Below, one piece after another: positions 47,156 through 55,915 of a stretch of 64,000 bases of DNA. Position 1 is the first letter of the stretch, and each line of letters begins with the position of its first letter. Below the pieces are notes generated by a model that was given only the letters and a program-made list of their open reading frames with translations, had not been told where the DNA came from and searched no databases. The position numbers and the translations under genes are program-made. Where the stretch lies: contig NZ_JACVOL010000001.1 in the NCBI RefSeq assembly GCF_018882415.1, positions 582,253 to 646,252 on the forward strand, read 5' to 3'. This DNA comes from Polynucleobacter sp. 86C-FISCH. Lineage in GTDB: Bacteria; Pseudomonadota; Gammaproteobacteria; Burkholderiales; Burkholderiaceae.

Positions 47156-48292
47156 CTAACTAAAGAAACTCTTCACACCATCAAACCAGCCCTTTTGCTG
47201 AGGGCTATGTTTGTCGCCACCAGATTTGAGGCTGTCATCAAACTTCTGCAGCAATTTCTTCTGCTCATCGGTCAGCTTGACTGGAGTCTCCACCAAGACG
47301 TGAACGAAAAGATCGCCTACCAAGGTTGAGCGTAAGGCTTTAATACCTTTATTGCGCAAACGGAAAGTCTTACCAGTCTGCGTACCTTCTGGAATCGGAA
47401 ACTCAACGCGGCCAGAGAGTGTTGGCACTTCAATTTCACCACCGATCGTTGCAGTGGCAAAAGAGATTGGCATTTGCACATGCAAATCGCTACCATCACG
47501 TTCAAATACTTTATGCGGCTTTACGCGAACCTCAACATAGAGATCGCCAGATGGTCCACCATTGATGCCGGGTTCGCCGTTACCAACAGAACGCACGCGC
47601 ATGCCATCATCGATACCTGCTGGTATTTTGATTTCGAGTGTTTTTTGTTCTTTATGTTTTCCAGTGCCGTGACAAGTTTTGCAGGGCTTTGGAATGTACT
47701 CACCAGTGCCGCGGCACTTAGGGCAAGTTTGCTGCATGGAGAAAAAGCCTTGTTGCACACGTACCTGACCATGACCATTACAAGTGGTACAGGTCTCAGC
47801 TTTGGATCCCGGTTCTGCACCTGTGCCATGGCAGGGCTTGCAATTACTCCAACTTGGCACGCGAATTTGGGTTGTATATCCCTCAGCAGCTTGCTCCAGC
47901 GTAATGTCCATGTTGTAGCGCAAGTCTGCGCCTTTATAGACCTGTGGGCCGGATTGGCGACCGCCGCCTTGACCAAAAATATCACCAAAGATGTCGCCGA
48001 ATGCATCGGCAAATCCACCGCCACCGAAACCGCCACCGCCAAATCCGCCACCCATCGAAGGATCTACGCCAGCATGACCGTACTGATCGTAGGCAGCTCG
48101 CTTATTAGGGTCAGTTAAGGTTTCGTAGGCTTCCTTAACTTCTTTAAATTGAGCTTCAGCCGTTTTGCTATCTGGATTGCGATCTGGATGATGTTTCATC
48201 GCCATCTTGCGATAAGCCTTTTTTAGCTCTTCGTCGCTGGCGCCTTTTGATACACCCAGCACTTCATAAAAATCGCGTTTACTTTTAGGCAC
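47156..48292 (-). CDS. dnaJ: Chaperone protein DnaJ
   Basis: DnaJ delivers substrates to DnaK and stimulates its ATPase. The 378-residue protein has the J domain with HPD in [11 protein letters not shown] (residues near 33), a glycine/phenylalanine-rich linker, and four zinc-binding repeats: [24 protein letters not shown] and CKTCHGTG. The C-terminal substrate domains follow. The start is GTG with AGAGGAA upstream. It lies 100 bp downstream of dnaK, with a hairpin between. Confidence 0.97.
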   Translation of the reverse strand: MPKSKRDFYEVLGVSKGASDEELKKAYRKMAMKHHPDRNPDSKTAEAQFKEVKEAYETLTDPNKRAAYDQYGHAGVDPSMGGGFGGGGFGGGGFADAFGDIFGDIFGQGGGRQSGPQVYKGADLRYNMDITLEQAAEGYTTQIRVPSWSNCKPCHGTGAEPGSKAETCTTCNGHGQVRVQQGFFSMQQTCPKCRGTGEYIPKPCKTCHGTGKHKEQKTLEIKIPAGIDDGMRVRSVGNGEPGINGGPSGDLYVEVRVKPHKVFERDGSDLHVQMPISFATATIGGEIEVPTLSGRVEFPIPEGTQTGKTFRLRNKGIKALRSTLVGDLFVHVLVETPVKLTDEQKKLLQKFDDSLKSGGDKHSPQQKGWFDGVKSFFS

Positions 48293-48321
48293 GGCCTATT
48301 CCTCTCAACAACCTGAATGAC

Positions 48322-48346
48322 ACAAGTCGGCACGAGGCCGACTTGT
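48322..48346. repeat. Hairpin in the dnaK-dnaJ intergenic region
   Basis: ACAAGTCGGC and GCCGACTTGT form a 10-bp perfect stem around a 5-nt loop. No T run follows on the minus strand, so it is more likely an RNA-processing or stability element, or a weak attenuator, than a terminator. Confidence 0.6.
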
Positions 48347-48392
48347 TATTTAAGTACATCAAAACTACGTCAATGAATGTCTGATTTCAGAA

Positions 48393-50330
48393 TTACTTCT
48401 TGTCATCAACCTCTTTGAAATCAGCGTCAACAACGTCTGCATCAGGGGCTTGGCCAGGAGCTGCGCCGCCTGGAGCCGCACCAGCAGCAGCGCCACCAGC
48501 TTTAGCTTGCTCAGCAGCCATGACTTTTTCGCCCAGCTTCTGACTTGCCTTACCCAATGCTTCTGTTTTTGCTTCAATCGCTTCTTTGTCGCTACCTTTA
48601 ATAGCTTCATCCAAGTCCTTGAGGGCCGCTTCAATCGCTTCTTTTTCAGAGGCTTCTAAGCTAGCACCATGCTCTTCCAAAGCCTTCTTGGTTGAGTGAG
48701 CCAAAGCATCAGCAGTATTGCGGGCAGTAACCAGCTCTAATGCTTTCTTATCTTCAGCAGCATTCGCCTCAGCGTCTTTAACCATGCGTTGAATTTCTTC
48801 TTCGGTCAGGCCAGAGTTTGCCTTGATGGTGATCTTGTTTTCTTTACCAGTCGTTTTATCTTTTGCAGTTACGTGCAAAATACCGTTGGCATCGATGTCA
48901 AAGGTCACTTCAATTTGTGGCATACCGCGCTGAGCAGGAGCAATACCCTCGAGGTTAAATTCACCAAGCAATTTGTTAGCCGCAGCCATCTCGCGCTCAC
49001 CTTGGAAGCACTTAATAGTTACAGCAGGCTGGTTGTCTTCCGCAGTGGAGTAAACCTGTGAATGCTTAGTAGGAATCGTTGTGTTCTTAGGAATCATCTT
49101 GGTCATTACGCCGCCAAGAGTTTCGATACCCAATGACAATGGGGTAACGTCCAAGAGCAATACGTCTTTACGGTCGCCAGACAATACAGAACCTTGAATC
49201 GCAGCACCAACAGCAACAGCTTCATCTGGGTTAACGTCTTTACGTGGCTCTTTGCCAAAGATTTCTTTTACTTTGTCCTGAACCGCAGGCATACGTGTTT
49301 GACCACCGACCAAAATGACGTCGTCGATATCTGCTACGTTTACGCCAGCATCTTTAATGGCAGTTAAGCAAGGACCAGCAGTACGCTTGATCAACTCTTC
49401 CACCAAAGACTCCAGCTTGGCACGAGTCAACTTCAAGTTCAAATGCTTAGGACCGCTAGCGTCAGCTGTCACGTATGGCAAATTGATCTCTGTTTGTTGA
49501 GCGGATGACAATTCAATCTTGGCTTTTTCAGCAGCATCTTTTAAGCGCTGCAATGCCAATACGTCTTTGCTCAAATCAACGCCTTGTTCTTTCTTGAACT
49601 CAGCAATGATCCAGTCAATGATGCGTTGGTCAAAGTCTTCACCACCTAAGAAGGTGTCGCCGTTAGTTGAAAGCACTTCAAACTGCTTCTCACCATCAAC
49701 GTTAGCAATCTCAATGATAGAAACGTCGAATGTACCGCCACCCAAGTCATACACAGCGATCTTGCGATCTACTTTGTCTTGCTTGTCCAAGCCAAATGCC
49801 AAAGCGGCTGCAGTTGGTTCGTTAATGATGCGCTTTACATCCAAGCCAGCAATACGGCCAGCATCTTTAGTTGCTTGACGTTGGCTGTCATTGAAGTATG
49901 CAGGAACAGTAATAACCGCTTCTGTCACTTCTTCACCGAGATAGTCTTCGGCAGTTTTTTTCATCTTACGCAAAATTTCAGCGGACACTTGCTGTGGCGC
50001 CATTTTCTTGTCGCGTGCTGATACCCAAGCGTCGCCATTGTCTGCTTGAACAATTTCGTACGGCATGAGGCTAATATCTTTTTGCACTTCAGGATCTGTA
50101 AATTTACGACCCATCAAACGCTTCACTGCATAGATAGTGTTTTTAGGATTCGTCACTGATTGACGTTTTGCTGGCGCACCAACCAATACTTCGCCATCTT
50201 CAACGTAAGCGATGATTGATGGAGTTGTACGACCGCCCTCGGCGTTCTCGACAACTTTAGGTGCATTGTTTTCAACGACTGAAACACATGAATTCGTGGT
50301 TCCTAAGTCAATACCGATAATCTTTCCCAT
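48393..50330 (-). CDS. dnaK: Chaperone protein DnaK (Hsp70)
   Basis: DnaK is the ATP-dependent Hsp70 chaperone. The 645-residue protein starts [20 protein letters not shown]. It has the ATPase motifs [18 protein letters not shown] (near residue 190) and [22 protein letters not shown] (near 335). The linker and substrate domain follow ([25 protein letters not shown]). The Ala/Gly-rich tail ends [13 protein letters not shown] precedes the ATG. A consensus sigma-32 promoter lies upstream, separate from that of grpE. Confidence 0.98.
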   Translation of the reverse strand: MGKIIGIDLGTTNSCVSVVENNAPKVVENAEGGRTTPSIIAYVEDGEVLVGAPAKRQSVTNPKNTIYAVKRLMGRKFTDPEVQKDISLMPYEIVQADNGDAWVSARDKKMAPQQVSAEILRKMKKTAEDYLGEEVTEAVITVPAYFNDSQRQATKDAGRIAGLDVKRIINEPTAAALAFGLDKQDKVDRKIAVYDLGGGTFDVSIIEIANVDGEKQFEVLSTNGDTFLGGEDFDQRIIDWIIAEFKKEQGVDLSKDVLALQRLKDAAEKAKIELSSAQQTEINLPYVTADASGPKHLNLKLTRAKLESLVEELIKRTAGPCLTAIKDAGVNVADIDDVILVGGQTRMPAVQDKVKEIFGKEPRKDVNPDEAVAVGAAIQGSVLSGDRKDVLLLDVTPLSLGIETLGGVMTKMIPKNTTIPTKHSQVYSTAEDNQPAVTIKCFQGEREMAAANKLLGEFNLEGIAPAQRGMPQIEVTFDIDANGILHVTAKDKTTGKENKITIKANSGLTEEEIQRMVKDAEANAAEDKKALELVTARNTADALAHSTKKALEEHGASLEASEKEAIEAALKDLDEAIKGSDKEAIEAKTEALGKASQKLGEKVMAAEQAKAGGAAAGAAPGGAAPGQAPDADVVDADFKEVDDKK

Positions 50331-50386
50331 AATTGCTCCAAAAAATTAAATTATTTGTTGTACTAATGAATATTTCGATACCCAGT

Positions 50387-50414
50387 AAATGGGGTCTAAA
50401 AAAGGGATTTCAAG
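50387..50414 (-). promoter_or_regulatory. Sigma-32 (RpoH) type promoter of dnaK
   Basis: On the minus strand, -35 CTTGAAA (50408-50414) and -10 CCCCATTT (50387-50394) are separated by 13 bp. Both boxes match the E. coli RpoH consensus CTTGAAA / CCCCATnT. The dnaK ATG is about 56 bp beyond the -10. It implies heat induction of dnaK independent of grpE. Confidence 0.85.
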
Positions 50415-50424
50415 GGGCTAAATA

Positions 50425-50455
50425 GCAAAAAAGGCAGAAATCTGCCTTTTTTATG
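50425..50455. terminator. Terminator between grpE and dnaK
   Basis: GGCAGA-AA-TCTGCC has A and T tracts on both sides, so it is bidirectional in form. It lies after the grpE stop and immediately before the dnaK promoter, separating the two heat-shock units. Confidence 0.85.
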
Positions 50456-50486
50456 CCTTTTTTGGGGTTTTACCCCGATTTTCTCT

Positions 50487-51035
50487 TTATTTAGGGGCGC
50501 TAACCGTCACCAAAGCAGGTCTGAGGACCCGATCTGCCACGGTATAGCCACGCTGCAGCACTGAAACCACGGTATTGGGTTCTTGCTCTGATGGCACCGA
50601 AGCAATCGCCTGGTGATGATGGGGGTCAAATTTATCCCCAACCGCAGGGTTAATTTCCGTCATACGGCCCTTCTCAAATGCGGAGAGCAATTGCTTGAGG
50701 GTGATTTCTAAGCCCTCTTTAAATGCTTTGGCATCCACCGCATCAGTACTCAATGCTGCATAGAGACTATCTGTCACTGGCACCAAATGCTCGGCAAAAC
50801 TTTCAATCGCAAATTTATGCGCTTTAGCAATATCTTCAACAGCGCGGCGGCGAATGTTTTCACCCTCAGCTTTTGCGCGTAAAAAATTATCTTGTAACTC
50901 GCCAATCTTTTGATTGAGCTCAGCAATTTCTTGTTCTGGCGTTTTTACAGCTGGCGTTTCTGCTGCAGCTTCAGTGGCCGGATCTGCCGCAAGATTCTCT
51001 TGCTCTGGGGATGGGTTTTGATTTTCTTGTGTCAT
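50487..51035 (-). CDS. grpE: Nucleotide exchange factor GrpE
   Basis: GrpE releases ADP from DnaK. The 182-residue protein has an acidic Ala/Glu-rich N-terminal region and a long helix with [46 protein letters not shown]. The beta domain has [47 protein letters not shown]. It lies downstream of hemH with its own heat-shock promoter, and a terminator after it. Confidence 0.96.
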   Translation of the reverse strand: MTQENQNPSPEQENLAADPATEAAAETPAVKTPEQEIAELNQKIGELQDNFLRAKAEGENIRRRAVEDIAKAHKFAIESFAEHLVPVTDSLYAALSTDAVDAKAFKEGLEITLKQLLSAFEKGRMTEINPAVGDKFDPHHHQAIASVPSEQEPNTVVSVLQRGYTVADRVLRPALVTVSAPK

Positions 51036-51078
51036 AGACGCTATTTTACTTTTCTCTAAAGATGGCTATTACTTTGTA

Positions 51079-51106
51079 ATGTGGGGTCAATCAATTCAAT
51101 TTCAAG
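51079..51106 (-). promoter_or_regulatory. Sigma-32 (RpoH) type promoter of grpE
   Basis: On the minus strand, -35 CTTGAAA (51100-51106) and -10 CCCCACAT (51079-51086) are 13 bp apart, one base from consensus in the -10. The -35 overlaps the hemH stop codon. The layout is identical to the dnaK promoter 700 bp away. Confidence 0.8.
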
Positions 51107-52196
51107 TCTTTGCTTTTTCAGCCAACTCAGCTCTTTCAGCGCGCTGAGCTAATTCAGCCTCAGACTCCGTCCCCAAAGACCAACCCTGTAAATGATGATG
51201 AGCAATATCGCTCAAAGCCTCAATCCACTTAGGGTTGCTGTTCAAGCAGGGAATATAGCGATAGTCTTTGCCGCCATGTTCCAAGAAGATTTCGCGAGCT
51301 TCCATAGCAATTTCTTCCAGTGTTTCTAAGCAGTCAGCCGGAAATCCTGGGCAAAAAATATCAATCCGTTGACAACCTTCTTTAGCCAGCTTTTCAATCG
51401 TTGGGGCCGTATAAGGCTTTAACCACTCGGCTTTACCAAAGCGTGACTGGAAGGTAACAAGATATTGACCCGGCTCCAAGCCAAGAGACTCGCCAAGCAA
51501 ACGTCCTGTTTTTAAACACTCACAGTGGTAGGGGTCGCCTTTCATCAAATTGCGTTTTGGCAATCCATGAAACGACATCACAAAGCGGTCGCCCTTAGCA
51601 AAGTCAGGTCGCCCATCTTTATCCCAGCTACTTAAAACTTGATCACGTAGTGCCGCAATATAAGCAGGGTTATCGTGATAGTGCTTTACCAAGCGCAATT
51701 CAGGCTGATCACGCCAAGTACTCAAAACACGAAAAACTTCATCAAAGCTGGATGCTGTAGTGGTGGCAGAGTACTGAGGATACAAAGGTAGCACCAATAA
51801 GCGCTCCATGCCCTGCGCCTTCAGGCCCTCGAGGGCAGACTGGGTGGAGGGTTGTCCATAACGCATCGCCAAATCCACCAACACTGTATGGCCCTCATTC
51901 GCAAATTTATCACCAAGCTCTTTCGCCTGAAGACGTGAGTAGTGCATTAAAGGAGAGCCTAATTTTGGCAACCAGATAGAGGCATATTTTTTTGCAGAGG
52001 CACTACTGCGAATTGGCAAAATGATGCCATTCAAAATGCACCACCAAATAATGCGTGGAATTTCTACGACTCGCGGATCAGAAAGAAATTCTTTTAAATA
52101 AGCACGTACTGCTTTTGATGTTGGCGCTGAGGGCGTGCCCAAGTTCAGTACTAAGACTGCTGTTTTGGAGGCACGTAGATGTGGGTTCGGATTCAA
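51102..52196 (-). CDS. hemH: Ferrochelatase
   Basis: HemH inserts ferrous iron into protoporphyrin IX, the last step of protoheme synthesis. The 364-residue protein has TAVLVLNLGTPSAPTSKAVRAYLKEFLSDPRVVEIPR at the start, the iron-site histidine in RFVMSFHGLPKRNLMKGDPYHCECLKT near residue 208, and FCPGFPADCLETLEEI near 290. The start is TTG, as no ATG precedes the conserved region. The last 25 residues form an Ala/Glu/Arg-rich repeat tail (AELAQRAERAELAEKAKT) not part of the usual fold. Confidence 0.95.
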   Translation of the reverse strand: MNPNPHLRASKTAVLVLNLGTPSAPTSKAVRAYLKEFLSDPRVVEIPRIIWWCILNGIILPIRSSASAKKYASIWLPKLGSPLMHYSRLQAKELGDKFANEGHTVLVDLAMRYGQPSTQSALEGLKAQGMERLLVLPLYPQYSATTTASSFDEVFRVLSTWRDQPELRLVKHYHDNPAYIAALRDQVLSSWDKDGRPDFAKGDRFVMSFHGLPKRNLMKGDPYHCECLKTGRLLGESLGLEPGQYLVTFQSRFGKAEWLKPYTAPTIEKLAKEGCQRIDIFCPGFPADCLETLEEIAMEAREIFLEHGGKDYRYIPCLNSNPKWIEALSDIAHHHLQGWSLGTESEAELAQRAERAELAEKAKT

Positions 52197-52237
52197 GATA
52201 GTTTGTCTCTAGTTGTTAAATGTGTGTAGATTGATGA

Positions 52238-53248
52238 TCAGGAGCTCAGTGCTCCGGACAATAATTTTGAAGTGATGTCGACAATTGGAATCACTCTGTC
52301 ATAGGCCATACGTGTCGGTCCAATGACGCCAAGCGTGCCTACTATCTGCCCATCAACGCTATATGGGGCACTGATCACAGCCAGATCCTCATAAGGCAAT
52401 AAGTCACTCTCGCCGCCAATAAAAATTTGAATGCCATCAGCATGACTCGATACATCAAGCAATTGCATTAGGACTGATTTTTGCTCCAACATGTCAAACA
52501 TTTTGCGCAACTTATCCAAGTTAGAACTTAAATCGCCAACATTCAGCAAGCGACGTTCACCAGATAAAACCATGTCGCCACGACTCATGTCGTAATCGGC
52601 AACACCGCTTTGCAAAGCCAAAGCCATCAACCCAGAAATATCTGTACGTAAATTGTCTAAGTCGGATTTCAGATGGAGGCGCACTTGATCAAAACTTTTA
52701 CCCGCAAAATGGGTGTTGATAAAGTTGCCTGCCTCAATGAGTTGACTTGGCGTGTAATCTTGAGTCGTCGGCAAGATGCGGTTTTGCACATCTCCTTCTG
52801 GCGTCACCATAATTAATAAGATCTTGCCTTCACCTAAGCGCAAAAACTCAATGTGCTTAAAAACCTGGGCACGCTTCGGCGTCATCACCACCCCAGCGAA
52901 ATGAGTCAAGTTCGACAAAATCTGAGCAGCAGAGGTCAAAACGCGTTGCGGGGAGTCCGGCAAAAGGCCTTTTTCCACCTCTCGGGCTGCCATCTCCTCT
53001 AAAGGACGGACTGTCACCATGGTGTCAACGAACAAGCGATAACCTCGTGGCGTAGGGATTCGGCCAGCAGAAGTATGGGGACTAGTCACTAAGCCCATAT
53101 CCTCCAAATCCGCCATGACATTGCGGATGGTGGCTGCCGACAGGTCTAAACCCGAGTATCTAGACAGAGTGCGGGAGCCTATAGGCTGACCCTCCTCGAT
53201 ATAGCGCTCGATGAGGGTTTTAAGTAGGGCGCGGGAACGTTCATCCAT
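52238..53248 (-). CDS. hrcA: Heat-inducible transcription repressor HrcA
   Basis: HrcA represses chaperone genes by binding CIRCE inverted repeats. The 336-residue protein has the winged-helix N terminus [75 protein letters not shown] in segments at residues 1-75, and the GAF-like core ending [30 protein letters not shown]. It is divergent from nadK with 37 bp between start codons. No full CIRCE was seen in this window, so its targets (probably groESL) lie elsewhere. Confidence 0.93.
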   Translation of the reverse strand: MDERSRALLKTLIERYIEEGQPIGSRTLSRYSGLDLSAATIRNVMADLEDMGLVTSPHTSAGRIPTPRGYRLFVDTMVTVRPLEEMAAREVEKGLLPDSPQRVLTSAAQILSNLTHFAGVVMTPKRAQVFKHIEFLRLGEGKILLIMVTPEGDVQNRILPTTQDYTPSQLIEAGNFINTHFAGKSFDQVRLHLKSDLDNLRTDISGLMALALQSGVADYDMSRGDMVLSGERRLLNVGDLSSNLDKLRKMFDMLEQKSVLMQLLDVSSHADGIQIFIGGESDLLPYEDLAVISAPYSVDGQIVGTLGVIGPTRMAYDRVIPIVDITSKLLSGALSS

Positions 53249-53271
53249 GGTGGAAGGGATTTTATGCCTAT

Positions 53272-53285
53272 GGTTTAATCGTTAT
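53272..53285 (+). promoter_or_regulatory. Extended -10 for a leaderless nadK transcript
   Basis: TGGTTTAAT (hexamer TTTAAT at 53274-53279) is an extended -10, six bases before the nadK ATG at 53286. The standard +1 would be the A of ATG. No Shine-Dalgarno is present. Only 37 bp separate nadK and hrcA starts. Confidence 0.5.
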
Positions 53286-54191
53286 ATGTTAAGCCCATCC
53301 CCAAATTCCACCAAGAAGGCATTTAGCCGGGTTGCGCTTGTCGGCAAATTCCATGCTGACGGCATCGATGAGCACCTAAAGGACCTAGCTAAGCTGGTCA
53401 AGAGCCTCGGTTGCGAGGTGTTTTTAGAGGCGGCCACAGCCCAACACTTGGGTTTAAAAGAATTCCCCACCAAGACCGCAGAAGACTTTGCCGGCGCAAT
53501 TGATTTGGTCGTAGTCCTTGGGGGCGACGGCACGATGCTAGGAATTGGTCGTCAACTGGCAGGAAGCAATGTGCCGCTGGTTGGGATCAATATGGGACGT
53601 CTGGGCTATATGACCGATATTCCCATTCAGTCGGTAAAAGACATCCTTCCAAAAATTATTGCTGGTGAATACGAAGCGGATACCCGTACATTGCTTGATG
53701 CCGTTGTTTTACGTAAGGGCAAAGAAATTAATCGCGCATTAGCGCTAAACGATGTGGTCGTAAATCGTTCAGGAATTTCTGGGATGGTGGAATTAGCGGT
53801 TCACGTTAATGGTTCATTCATGTACAACCAACGATCTGACGGTTTGATCGTGTCGACCCCAACTGGCTCAACGGCTTATGCCCTCTCAGCAGGCGGACCC
53901 ATCTTGCATCCACGTGTTGCCGGCATCTTGCTAGCGCCAATTGCGCCTCACTCACTTTCGAATCGTCCAATCGTGCTGCCGCAAGACTGTGTAACCAGTA
54001 TTGAGGTGGTTGACGGTCGCGAAGTCATTGTCAATTTTGATATGCAATCCCAAACTGATTTGCAATCGGGTGACAAGATTGAAGTTCGTCAATCCGACAA
54101 AACAATTACCCTATTGCACCCGCGCAGTCATAGCGACTACAAAACTTTGCGTGAGAAGTTGCACTGGAATGAGTACCCATCGACATTCTGA
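53286..54191 (+). CDS. nadK: NAD kinase
   Basis: NadK phosphorylates NAD to NADP. The ATG at 53286 gives 301 aa starting MLSPSPNSTKKAFSRVALVGKF; the longer frame from 53211 overlaps hrcA. The NAD-kinase signature LVVVLGGDGTMLGIGRQL is near residue 75, then GINMGRLGYMTDI, LNDVVVNRSG and DGLIVSTPTGSTAYALSAGGPI near 185. recN follows 26 bp downstream; hrcA/nadK-recN is a conserved betaproteobacterial neighbourhood. Confidence 0.96.
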   Translation: MLSPSPNSTKKAFSRVALVGKFHADGIDEHLKDLAKLVKSLGCEVFLEAATAQHLGLKEFPTKTAEDFAGAIDLVVVLGGDGTMLGIGRQLAGSNVPLVGINMGRLGYMTDIPIQSVKDILPKIIAGEYEADTRTLLDAVVLRKGKEINRALALNDVVVNRSGISGMVELAVHVNGSFMYNQRSDGLIVSTPTGSTAYALSAGGPILHPRVAGILLAPIAPHSLSNRPIVLPQDCVTSIEVVDGREVIVNFDMQSQTDLQSGDKIEVRQSDKTITLLHPRSHSDYKTLREKLHWNEYPSTF

Positions 54192-54217
54192 TGTCGAGTT
54201 TTTTGCTACGCTAATAC

Positions 54218-55888
54218 ATGCTTCAAACCATCTCACTTCGTGACTTTGTCATTGTTGATCAACTAGAGTTAGATCTCACTAGCGGGTTTACCGTTCTGAC
54301 AGGCGAGACTGGCGCTGGTAAATCCATCCTCCTAGATGCCCTTAGCCTAGCTCTGGGGGAGCGCGCTGATAGCAGTCAAATTCGCGAAGGCTGCAACCGA
54401 GCAGAAATCTCCGCCCTCTTTCGCATTGAGCCAGATCAGTCTAAAGAGTTGAGTAAATGGCTTGATGAGCAAGGTTTTCCACAAGAGGATGACGGTCAAA
54501 GCCTAGTACTCAAAAGAACGGTGGAGGCCAATGGTCGCAGCCGTGCTTTTATTAATGGCAGCGTTGCCACCTTGACGCAATTGCGTGAAGCAGGCGATCA
54601 ATTAGTAGATATTCATGGTCAACATGCGCACCAACTTTTACTAAAGGGAGGCGCTCAACGAGAACTCCTTGATAGTCATGCTGGATTACTGCCGCTGGCC
54701 AGTGAGGTAGCAACAACATTCAAAACACTTGCAGATTCACGTCGTCGCCTTGAACAAGCAGAAAACGCTGGTCAAGATGTGGAGCGTGAACGCGAGCGCC
54801 TTCAGTGGCAATTGGATGAACTCACTGAGCTTTCCCCACAAGAAGGAGAATGGGCAACCATTCAAAGTGAACATGCTCGTTTAGCCAATGGCGCAAAGCT
54901 GATTGGCGGCTGCCAAGAGGCGATCGACATTTTGAGTGACGCAGATAATTCACTGGAATCCACTCTGTCTAAAGTATGTGGAAATATCAGTGCACTTGCT
55001 GAACATGACCCCAGCCTTAGTGACATCAGCCAATCACTAGAGTCAGCAAGTATTCAGCTGGACGAAGCGATTCATGGACTCAATCGCTACTTACAAAAAA
55101 TAGATCTGGACCCGGCTCGCCTTGCGCAAGTTGAAGAACGCATGCAAGCATTGCATAGTGCTGCTCGTAAATACCGCACTGAAACTGATGATCTACCAAA
55201 GCTTCTGCTCGAGACAGGGGAACGGCTGGATGCCTTAACAGCCTCCCAAAATATTGAAGCGCTTCGCGAGCAGGTCAAGCTGGAAGAGGCGGCTTACTTA
55301 AAGCTAGCAAAACAACTTACACAAAAACGTAGCAAGGCCGCAAAAGAGCTGGGTGATTTAGTAACTAGCGCTATGCAAGATTTATCTATGGCAGGCGGTC
55401 GCCTGGAGATTGCTCTGGTGCCGCTAAACGAAGGTGGATCGCATGGCTTGGAGCAAATTGAATTCCTAGTAGCCGGCCATGCTGGTAGTACCCCTCGCTC
55501 GCTCGCAAAAGTGGCTTCTGGTGGTGAATTAGCGCGCATCAGCTTAGCTATCAGCGTCATTACCAGTAAGGCCTCATTTACACCGACTCTCATATTTGAC
55601 GAAGTCGATGCTGGCATTGGCGGAGCAGTTGCCGAAACAGTTGGCAAGCTGTTACATCAATTAGGCCAGTCCCATCAGATCTTATGCGTAACCCATTTAC
55701 CTCAGGTAGCCGCTCAAGGCAATCATCACTTCAAGATTAGTAAATCGCAAAGTGGCGAGAAGACCGTTTCGCAAGTGCAAGTCCTTGGCAGAACTGAGCG
55801 AGTCGAAGAAGTAGCCAGAATGCTTGGTGGAGCCACCATTACTGATACCACTCGTCGCCATGCTCGTGAATTATTAGAGCAAAACTAA
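54218..55888 (+). CDS. recN: DNA repair protein RecN
   Basis: RecN is an SMC-like ATPase acting in double-strand break repair. The 556-residue protein begins MLQTISLRDFVIVDQLELDL with Walker A TGETGAGKSILLDALSLALGERAD near residue 28. A central coiled coil covers roughly 150-380. The C-terminal ABC signature VASGGELARISLAISVI is followed by Walker B TLIFDEVDAGIGGAVAETVG and the CVTHLPQVAAQGNHHF switch region. No LexA box was identified upstream. Confidence 0.95.
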   Translation: MLQTISLRDFVIVDQLELDLTSGFTVLTGETGAGKSILLDALSLALGERADSSQIREGCNRAEISALFRIEPDQSKELSKWLDEQGFPQEDDGQSLVLKRTVEANGRSRAFINGSVATLTQLREAGDQLVDIHGQHAHQLLLKGGAQRELLDSHAGLLPLASEVATTFKTLADSRRRLEQAENAGQDVERERERLQWQLDELTELSPQEGEWATIQSEHARLANGAKLIGGCQEAIDILSDADNSLESTLSKVCGNISALAEHDPSLSDISQSLESASIQLDEAIHGLNRYLQKIDLDPARLAQVEERMQALHSAARKYRTETDDLPKLLLETGERLDALTASQNIEALREQVKLEEAAYLKLAKQLTQKRSKAAKELGDLVTSAMQDLSMAGGRLEIALVPLNEGGSHGLEQIEFLVAGHAGSTPRSLAKVASGGELARISLAISVITSKASFTPTLIFDEVDAGIGGAVAETVGKLLHQLGQSHQILCVTHLPQVAAQGNHHFKISKSQSGEKTVSQVQVLGRTERVEEVARMLGGATITDTTRRHARELLEQN

Positions 55889-55915
55889 AGTAACCATCTT
55901 AAGCAACAAGGTGCT

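Noticed and set aside
47474..48118. Long open frame antisense to dnaJ (about 214 codons)
   Set aside because: It mirrors the dnaJ zinc-finger and Gly-rich codons, has no ribosome site, and resembles no family.
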